Source: Candidatus Uhrbacteria bacterium (GTDB lineage: Bacteria > Patescibacteriota > Patescibacteriia > UBA9934 > GWF2-40-263). Taken from it: 45,221 nucleotides of DNA. The translations under genes were made by a program, and so were the position numbers. The stretch covers positions 1 to 45,221 of the forward strand of contig JACPHU010000025.1 in NCBI GenBank assembly GCA_016188495.1. The letters are read 5' to 3'. Below, piece by piece: positions 40,997 to 45,221 of the stretch. Each line of letters opens with the position of its first letter. Within the stretch, counting starts at the first letter, position 1. The notes beneath the pieces are model-generated. The model was not told the origin of the DNA. It did not search any database and saw nothing but the letters and a program-made list of their open reading frames with translations.

Positions 40997-41002
40997 TATA
41001 CT
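40997..41002 (+). promoter_or_regulatory. -10 box of the FemAB gene
   Basis: TATACT, 9 nt, ATG at 41012: a leaderless arrangement. Confidence 0.5.
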
Positions 41003-41011
41003 CTTGGATGT

Positions 41012-41959
41012 ATGAACCAGCTCCAATGGAATCAGTTTGTGCTCGCGCATGGTCCCGCATCCGGGAGTTTTTTGCATTCTTGGGAGTGGGGAGAATTCCA
41101 GAAAGCTGTTGGAGAGCATGTGCGAAGGGAGGTCATTACTCATGAAGACAAAACAATAGGTCTGGCTCAGTGGTTAGATCGCACGCTTCCATTATTTGGA
41201 ACGTATAGTTTTTGTCCCAAGGGTCCTGTATTTTCTCAGGCGACGGATTTGTTTCAATGGAAACGTCTTTTTCAAAACCAGCTGTTTTTGCGCGTAGAGC
41301 CTGAAAAACAAGTGCTGATGAGCCAGGCACACAAGTCTATCGATCTTGATCCTGCACATACTCTTTTGACAGATCTTACACAAAGCGAGGAATCGTTGAT
41401 GTTCGGGATGCATCCCAAAACCCGATATAATATCCGCGTTGCCCAAAAGCATGGTGTGCAGATTCACACGCACACGACGGACTTTGAAATGGTATGGAAT
41501 ATGTTCGAGCAGACGTCTACACGTGGTCAATTTCGTCTGCATGCCAAAAATTATTATCGTCAGATGGTGCAATTGCTCCACACAGGAGAATGTCAGGCTT
41601 TTTTGGCTCTCGCCACTCATCAGAATCTTTTGCTTGCCGCAAACATCATGATCGATTTCGGATCGACTCGAACGTATCTACACGGCGCTTCTTCTAATGA
41701 ATATCGGAATTTGATGGGACCCTATTTGCTTCATTGGGAATTGATGAAGCAGGCCAAGCAAAAGGGAATGGAGACCTATGATTGGTGGGGCATGGCCCCG
41801 CCTGCGGCGACAGGAGATCATCCATGGGCAGGCATTTCTCGATTTAAAAGAGGCTTCGGAGGAACAGAATGCCAAAGTCCGGGAACGTATGATGTGATTG
41901 GGAAACCGATGAGATATTACTTTTATCAATTAGCACGTAGATTTAGACGAATGATATGA
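41012..41959 (+). CDS. FemAB-family aminoacyltransferase
   Basis: A 315-aa FemX/FemAB-type enzyme, which adds amino acids from aminoacyl-tRNA to the peptide stem of peptidoglycan precursors. The double GNAT-like fold shows SGSFLHSWEWGEFQKAVGEH, HPKTRYNIRVAQKHGV (typical KxRxxIRxAxK), FRLHAKNYYRQMV, GASSNEYRNLMGPYLLHWEL and TYDWWGMAPP, with FKRGFGG near the end. The track's TTG start at 40991 adds residues that are not conserved; the ATG at 41012 follows a -10 box. It overlaps the next gene by 4 nt. Together with the L,D-transpeptidase it supports a cross-linked peptidoglycan wall. Confidence 0.9.
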   Translation: MNQLQWNQFVLAHGPASGSFLHSWEWGEFQKAVGEHVRREVITHEDKTIGLAQWLDRTLPLFGTYSFCPKGPVFSQATDLFQWKRLFQNQLFLRVEPEKQVLMSQAHKSIDLDPAHTLLTDLTQSEESLMFGMHPKTRYNIRVAQKHGVQIHTHTTDFEMVWNMFEQTSTRGQFRLHAKNYYRQMVQLLHTGECQAFLALATHQNLLLAANIMIDFGSTRTYLHGASSNEYRNLMGPYLLHWELMKQAKQKGMETYDWWGMAPPAATGDHPWAGISRFKRGFGGTECQSPGTYDVIGKPMRYYFYQLARRFRRMI

Positions 41960-42624
41960 ATACCGTTTTTATTACCGGAACAGACAAAGGAATTGGAAAA
42001 GCATTGTGCGAGAAATTTCTTGCAGAAGGATTTTTTGTGATCGGAACGTACTTTAAAGAACCCGCTCTTGTTCATCCTCAGTTTTTGGGTATCCCGTTAA
42101 ATTTAGCGGATGCTCGCTCGATTTCGTCTTGTGTAAGTGAGATAAAAGCCATGGGAAGAACGATCGATCTATTGATTAATAATGCCGGAGTGCTTGTAGA
42201 TGAAGATCAAACGTCCGTTGAAATTGATCGATTGCGCAAAACGCTCGACGTTAATTTGATTGGAACCATTGATTTTACTCAACAGATGCTTGCGCATCTT
42301 GCCTCTAAATCCCACATTGTGAACATTTCTTCAACGGCTGGATCTTTGTCTTTGGTTGGGAAAGTATCTCATTTTATGGGTCACTATCCGGCCTATAAAA
42401 TATCCAAAGCCGCTCTTAATATGTATACTCGTGTTCTGGCCTTGGAATTGGCTGATACAGGCATCATCGTATCTTCCGTCCATCCTGGTTGGGTCAAAAC
42501 GGATATCGGAGGACAAGAGGCGACGTTGACTCCCCAACAGGCAGCAGAGGGAATTTATGCTGTTGCCACCATGCGTCCAGAATCAGGAGGTTTTTGGTTC
42601 GCCGGCGAACCGCTGCCGTGGTAA
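41956..42624 (+). CDS. Short-chain dehydrogenase/reductase
   Basis: A classical SDR of 222 aa: nucleotide-binding FITGTDKGIGKAL (residues 5-17), LLINNAGVL (about 74-82), catalytic Ser in VNISSTAGSL and YPAYKISKAA (Tyr and Lys at about 145-149), and HPGWVKTDIGG. It reduces or oxidises an unknown carbonyl or alcohol with NAD(P)H. It is translationally coupled to the FemAB gene (ATGA overlap), which may hint at envelope precursor metabolism, but SDR substrates cannot be predicted from sequence. The tRNA-Arg starts 20 bp downstream. Confidence 0.9.
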   Translation: MNTVFITGTDKGIGKALCEKFLAEGFFVIGTYFKEPALVHPQFLGIPLNLADARSISSCVSEIKAMGRTIDLLINNAGVLVDEDQTSVEIDRLRKTLDVNLIGTIDFTQQMLAHLASKSHIVNISSTAGSLSLVGKVSHFMGHYPAYKISKAALNMYTRVLALELADTGIIVSSVHPGWVKTDIGGQEATLTPQQAAEGIYAVATMRPESGGFWFAGEPLPW

Positions 42625-42644
42625 GCATTCCATCAGCCTTAAAG

Positions 42645-42807
42645 GCACCCGTCGCTTAGCGGATACCCGCCCGACCGTCGAACGATCGTTCGGGCGGGCC
42701 CGCCCGACCGTCGAACGACTGAACAGGAGTCCTTGTCGTTCAGTCGGGCGGGAAGCGTCGGCCTCCGGAGCCGAAGATCAGAGGTTCGAATCCTCTCGGG
42801 TGCACCA
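42645..42807 (+). tRNA. tRNA-Arg (anticodon CCG) carrying an 87-nt D-loop insertion
   Basis: Removing 42666-42752 leaves a complete cloverleaf: acceptor GCACCCG/CGGGTGC, D-stem GCTT/AAGC with loop AGCGGATA, anticodon arm TCGGC-CTCCGGA-GCCGA (anticodon CCG), variable loop AGATC, T-arm AGAGG-TTCGAAT-CCTCT, discriminator A and encoded CCA. The insertion falls exactly between D-loop position 21 and stem position 22, and all other pairs are intact. The gene may be a tRNA with an extended D-loop, one needing removal of the insert, or a recent pseudogene. No other tRNA-Arg(CCG) is in the window. Confidence 0.85.
42666..42752 (+). repeat. Palindromic insertion inside tRNA-Arg
   Basis: Two adjacent palindromes, each opening cccgcccgaccgtcgaacga and closing tcgggcggg: 33 nt (42666-42698) and 54 nt (42699-42752). 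The second can also fold through cgactgaac/gttcagtcg. Each palindrome closes on itself, so the whole insert forms two GC-rich hairpins side by side. Confidence 0.8.
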
Positions 42808-42845
42808 GAAGGTTTTTCTCAAGTAGTAGAATAAAAAAAGATTTA

Positions 42846-43691
42846 ATGAAAGATTCATCTATATTATTTATGTCCACACCTGAAACACTTTCTGGTCCAG
42901 ATCCTCGCGAGGCAGTACCTTCTTCTGTGGAGTTAGGGGGTGAAACAAGAGAAGGTCTGGAGGAAGGCAAAGGAGAGGTATTAGAACCGTCTCCAGAAGA
43001 AAAATTAGAAAAAATAGAAGAAAGAATTGAATCGCGAGAACAGAGAATCGAACAGGTGGTTGAGTCCATTGAAAAAACGAAAGCCGATTTGGCCGTGTTG
43101 AGAGAGAATCTGGGACTTCCTCCTTTGGAAGAGATCCCTTTCAGTATTTCTTCTGACGAGCGGTCTTTGGAGGATTTGCAAACAGAACATGACGCATTAG
43201 AAAAACAAAAAGAAGAACTCGTGAATCAGCAAGAAAAACACAAATTGATTGAAGAAGAAAAGGCAAAAATTTTACAAGAAAAAATAGACGAATTGTTCAA
43301 ACAGTTTGAAGGATTAGGCATCCAGGATTTAGAAAGTCTGTTCAACACAGGAAAAATGTCTAACGGACAGCCTGTGGAAAGCAAGTCCATGGGGTTATTG
43401 GATCCCGAAATGGCAAAATCTTTGGTTCAGGCGTTTAAAGAGGGGGTCAAACTTTTACCCAACATTCTCAAAGCTCTCCCAGATTTGTTAAAGAAATTTG
43501 ATGAAGATTTAACAAAAGAAGCGAAAGAACGTGTGGAAAAGAAATTAGAAGAAGAGAAAAAAGTTTTAAAACAAGAAGAGAAAAAAGAAGAACAGGGTGA
43601 ACAATCAGAAGAGTCAATCATCGGATTAAACGAATCAGAACAGGAAGGATCCGTTGTTGAACCGGTAAAAATAGAAAATCCTCACGTGTAA
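42846..43691 (+). CDS. Coiled-coil protein, unknown function
   Basis: A 281-aa acidic protein with long heptad-like stretches: EEKLEKIEERIESREQRIEQ to about residue 80, LEDLQTEHDALEKQKEELVN to about 150, and KEAKERVEKKLEEEKKVLKQ near 235. The central part (GVKLLPNILKALPDLLKKFD) is less charged and helical. There is no signal peptide or catalytic motif. The N-terminal 50 residues are proline/glycine-rich and probably unstructured. A second ATG (MSTPETL, 42870) is an alternative start. Similar low-complexity proteins of CPR genomes remain unassigned. Confidence 0.7.
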   Translation: MKDSSILFMSTPETLSGPDPREAVPSSVELGGETREGLEEGKGEVLEPSPEEKLEKIEERIESREQRIEQVVESIEKTKADLAVLRENLGLPPLEEIPFSISSDERSLEDLQTEHDALEKQKEELVNQQEKHKLIEEEKAKILQEKIDELFKQFEGLGIQDLESLFNTGKMSNGQPVESKSMGLLDPEMAKSLVQAFKEGVKLLPNILKALPDLLKKFDEDLTKEAKERVEKKLEEEKKVLKQEEKKEEQGEQSEESIIGLNESEQEGSVVEPVKIENPHV

Positions 43692-43708
43692 TTTTCTGAA
43701 CGTATTTT

Positions 43709-43737
43709 AAAAAAACAGCTCACCGCTGTTTTTTGTT
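43709..43737 (+). terminator. Rho-independent terminator
   Basis: aaaaacagc-tcacc-gctgtttttt, 18 bp after the coiled-coil gene. Confidence 0.85.
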
Positions 43738-43842
43738 TTGTAACAGTCTTTATTCACATTGACGTTCTAACATTTTGGGTTTATAAAGGATCGGCGTGTG
43801 GATCTCCCATACGTTGTGCAAGTCCTTCTCAGGAGAGACGTC

Positions 43843-44115
43843 ATGAAGAAACTGCTCGTCGTTGCCCTGTGTCTTATGTCCACCACCTCCCTTTCCGTTC
43901 AGGCTGGACCCGCCACTGGGCGGGACCACAAGATCGCCGGCAAGATCGCGACCCACCTTTCTTCCAAGGAGAACGGGGGCGGAGTTCCCACCGAAAACGG
44001 AACCTGGTCCTGGCACAGCGATTTCATGGAGAAGCTGTGCGAGAGCGTTTCAAGTCCTTTTGGGGACGTTGCCTGTGACTACTGGACTGGCCACTCTGAA
44101 CGTCAGAAAAAATAA
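43843..44115 (+). CDS. Small secreted protein, 90 aa
   Basis: The start at 43843 follows a Shine-Dalgarno sequence (aggaga) at good distance. The signal peptide MKKLLVVALCLMSTTSLSVQ ends in AxA-like VQA, giving a mature protein of about 70 residues: GPATGRDHKIAGKIATHLSS, glycine-rich linker, WSWHSDFMEKLCESVSS and GDVACDYWTGHSERQKK. Two cysteines could form a disulfide. Codon use is GC-rich, unlike the neighbouring coiled-coil gene, as in other Shine-Dalgarno-led genes here. I do not recognise a family; a role outside the membrane is all that can be inferred. Confidence 0.65.
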   Translation: MKKLLVVALCLMSTTSLSVQAGPATGRDHKIAGKIATHLSSKENGGGVPTENGTWSWHSDFMEKLCESVSSPFGDVACDYWTGHSERQKK

Positions 44116-44209
44116 TCAAAAGAGACCGAACGATCAATAAACTGAATCGACTTGCTTGCAGGCGATAGGTTTGTTGACTGTTTGTAGATTCTTTTGATCC
44201 AAACCCTAC

Positions 44210-44237
44210 GCTCATCCATGCTTGGATGAGCTTTTTA
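44210..44237 (+). terminator. Rho-independent terminator
   Basis: gctcatcca-tgct-tggatgagcttttt. It lies about 95 bp after the small secreted-protein gene; the 44240-44340 stretch after it is AT-rich with no feature. Confidence 0.8.
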
Positions 44238-44354
44238 ATAAAAAAAGTTTATAAATAAAAACAGCTATAAACATTATTTTAGGATCAATAAATTTATTTT
44301 TTAAATCATTTTATACAAAAATGACATTAAAATAAAATGAGTCGTCAGAGACTC

Positions 44355-44383
44355 TTGACAGAAATTCTATTTTCTGGTATCCT
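44355..44383 (+). promoter_or_regulatory. Strong sigma70-type promoter
   Basis: TTGACA, 17 nt, TATCCT. Transcription should start near 44390, with no good start codon close by. Confidence 0.65.
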
Positions 44384-44389
44384 ATACAC

Positions 44390-44492
44390 ACTGATTACTC
44401 AAGTAACGAGTCGTCCGGTGAGTGTACAAGATTGGCGAGCTTATCACGCCAAGATCGTGCATTGACCGGACCACTCACGTTGAGTGGTTTTT
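44390..44492 (+). ncRNA. Candidate small RNA (about 103 nt)
   Basis: Between the promoter at 44355 and a clear terminator (ccactca-cgt-tgagtgg-ttttt, 44471-44492) lies one long hairpin: gtccggt/accggac, gtgtac/gtgcat (with G-U pairs), internal loop aaga/gatc, and ttggcg/cgccaa with apical loop agcttatca. Promoter, fold and terminator together argue for a small RNA or a premature-termination leader. I do not recognise the family; it lacks the SRP, 6S, tmRNA and RNase P signatures. Confidence 0.55.
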
Positions 44493-44717
44493 CGCGCCCA
44501 GTCCCGCCAGATAATGGCCGGGAGTGCGCGCTGAGTGCCAGAAATCCAGGGCAGGAAGAATATCGCCCTGGTCAGCTCGCATCGTTGCGGTCCTCCGCCG
44601 GAAACCTAAGTCGTCCGATGTGAAGGCATTCCTTCCATCAAACGCCTTTTGGGCAGTTGATGTTAATAGGACTCAGGTGGTCGCCGCCGGAATTTGCCGC
44701 TATGATCGGTTGAGCTG
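44493..44717 (+). other. GC-richer stretch without an assigned gene
   Basis: Two overlapping frames are open (44432-44623, and from a GTG near 44524 to 44724), but neither has a convincing ribosome-binding site or recognisable product. It may be the body of a longer leader transcript reading through the upstream terminator. Confidence 0.3.
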
Positions 44718-44749
44718 TTTGTAACAAACCTCATTTGTAACAAACCTCA
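44718..44749 (+). repeat. Exact 16-bp tandem duplication
   Basis: tttgtaacaaacctca occurs twice directly in tandem, immediately before the Shine-Dalgarno sequence of the mini-ORF. Confidence 0.85.
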
Positions 44750-44761
44750 AAGGAGGCTCTC

Positions 44762-44791
44762 ATGCGCCGACGTCCAAGCCAATTCGGCTAG
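44762..44791 (+). CDS. Possible 9-residue leader peptide MRRRPSQFG
   Basis: A very short reading frame behind a perfect aaaggagg 6 nt before the ATG, ending in TAG 6 bp before a strong terminator. The combination of optimal translation signal, tiny ORF and terminator recalls an attenuator leader peptide, except that no gene follows on this strand. It could also be a decaying remnant of a longer gene. Confidence 0.3.
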   Translation: MRRRPSQFG

Positions 44792-44797
44792 CGTCCC

Positions 44798-44831
44798 AAC
44801 CCCACGAAACTTCTTCGTGGGGTTTCTTTTT
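44798..44831 (+). terminator. Strong terminator
   Basis: aaccccacgaa-acttc-ttcgtggggtt followed by tcttttta. Confidence 0.85.
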
Positions 44832-44834
44832 ATT

Positions 44835-45038
44835 CCCTCAGGGTAAATACCCCGTCAGCTTGCCTGTCGTGAGTAGATCGAACGGCTGCGTATTATTGCC
44901 TGAGCCTGTCTGCGGTGAACTTGTCGAATCCGTCGAAGGCTGCATATGAGCCCTTCGACTCCGGTTCGTCGAACGAACCTCCGCTCAGGGAATATGAAGC
45001 GTGATACCCCGTCCGCTTGCGGCGGGGTTATTCATTAC
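44835..45038. repeat. Long dispersed repeat, copy 2
   Basis: Matches 15624-15852 in the same orientation with small indels. It ends in the GC hairpin accccgtccgc-ttg-cggcggggt. A fragment of the same cccttcgac motif follows at 45062. Confidence 0.8.
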
Positions 45039-45098
45039 AGCTTCATTTTCTTATCAAATTCCCCTTCGACTGCGCTCCTGTGCCGTGAACCCATAAAT

Positions 45099-45221
45099 TC
45101 AAATTCCCAACAATTTCATCACTTGGTAACCTAAAAGAACCATCGCGTAATGGACGAGGTATCCGTAAACAGATCTTGGAAAAGAAGTGACCAGATGAAG
45201 ATGCTCTTTGAGATAGTCGAA
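45099..45221 (-). CDS. C-terminal end of a membrane-associated protein (runs off window)
   Basis: The minus strand is open from the window edge to a TGA at 45099 and encodes 40 residues, including FDYLKEHLHLVTSFPRSVYG, then a hydrophobic stretch YLVHYAMVLLGYQVMKLLG. The aromatic-hydrophobic end suggests a membrane-bound or membrane-attached protein, for instance a glycosyltransferase or transporter tail, but there is too little to name. The 5' part is outside the window. Confidence 0.5.
   Translation of the reverse strand, partial: FDYLKEHLHLVTSFPRSVYGYLVHYAMVLLGYQVMKLLGI

Noticed and set aside
43750-44016. Minus-strand ORF opposite the small secreted-protein gene
   Set aside because: The plus frame has a Shine-Dalgarno sequence and signal peptide; the minus frame is its antisense.
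44432-44724. Protein-coding genes in the two open frames of this stretch
   Set aside because: No convincing ribosome-binding site or recognisable domain, and one frame runs through a clear terminator hairpin.

Overview
The window looks like a chromosomal segment from a Candidate Phyla Radiation (Patescibacteria) bacterium. The reasons are a 23S-5S rRNA pair with no 16S gene upstream, a eukaryote-like (type 2) isoleucyl-tRNA synthetase, a split transketolase beside other non-oxidative pentose-phosphate enzymes, an archaeal-type endonuclease Q, two secreted proteins carrying a repeated GDLIRG/YVFPNDKTYFTW domain that I associate with this group, and many short intergenic palindromes. UGA is used as a stop throughout, so this is not a UGA-glycine lineage such as Gracilibacteria/SR1. 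I cannot place it more finely.

Layout. 1-1.8 kb: the end of an IS30-type transposase gene, a small unknown gene, an alpha/beta hydrolase and rlmH. 1.8-5.45 kb: promoter, 23S rRNA inside long processing stems, and 5S rRNA. 5.45-8.8 kb: a 36-residue membrane peptide, a sugar nucleotidyltransferase overlapping a P-loop kinase, MazG and endonuclease Q divergently arranged, and a lysine-rich histone-like peptide behind a highly structured leader. 9.2-15.6 kb (accessory): an L,D-transpeptidase with an FG-GAP-like domain, a MITE-like element, an HTH-Fic protein with tandem operators, lipoproteins, tRNA-Ala, two unknown genes and a lytic-transglycosylase-like lipoprotein. 15.6-23.8 kb (all minus): central carbon genes (2-hydroxyacid dehydrogenase, two PfkB kinases, class II aldolase, HIT protein, both transketolase halves with a DUF4349 gene between them). 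23.9-28.3 kb (minus): a cupredoxin protein, a large unknown zinc-finger protein, a cupredoxin paralogue that appears to have lost copper binding, Rpe and RpiB. 28.4-33.7 kb: IleRS, an unknown gene paired with a divergent endonuclease V, and a TrmB-like regulator. 34-35 kb: a RelE/RHH toxin-antitoxin pair. 35.2-42.6 kb (plus): a DHH-motif protein, Smr, a uridine-kinase-like protein, an HD protein, RuvA, a HEAT-repeat protein with a kinase-like end, FemAB and an SDR. 42.6-45.2 kb: a tRNA-Arg(CCG) with an 87-nt palindromic insertion in its D-loop, a coiled-coil protein, a small secreted protein, a candidate small RNA, a long repeat, and the tail of a membrane-associated protein.

How it works together. 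Transketolase, Rpe, RpiB, aldolase and PfkB kinases fit a sugar-phosphate metabolism built on the non-oxidative pentose phosphate pathway. MazG, endonuclease Q and an endonuclease V relative would all act on abnormal or deaminated nucleotides, and RuvA and Smr add DNA maintenance functions. L,D-transpeptidase, FemAB and the transglycosylase-like lipoprotein point to a peptidoglycan wall.

Two themes run across the window. First, many core genes have a -10 box only 8 or 9 nt before the ATG and so are probably leaderless, whereas accessory genes carry strong Shine-Dalgarno sequences. Second, palindromic elements have invaded or bordered functional sequence: a tRNA D-loop, a signal-peptide coding region, a gene stop codon and several promoters. 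All calls come from reading the sequence; no database search was possible.
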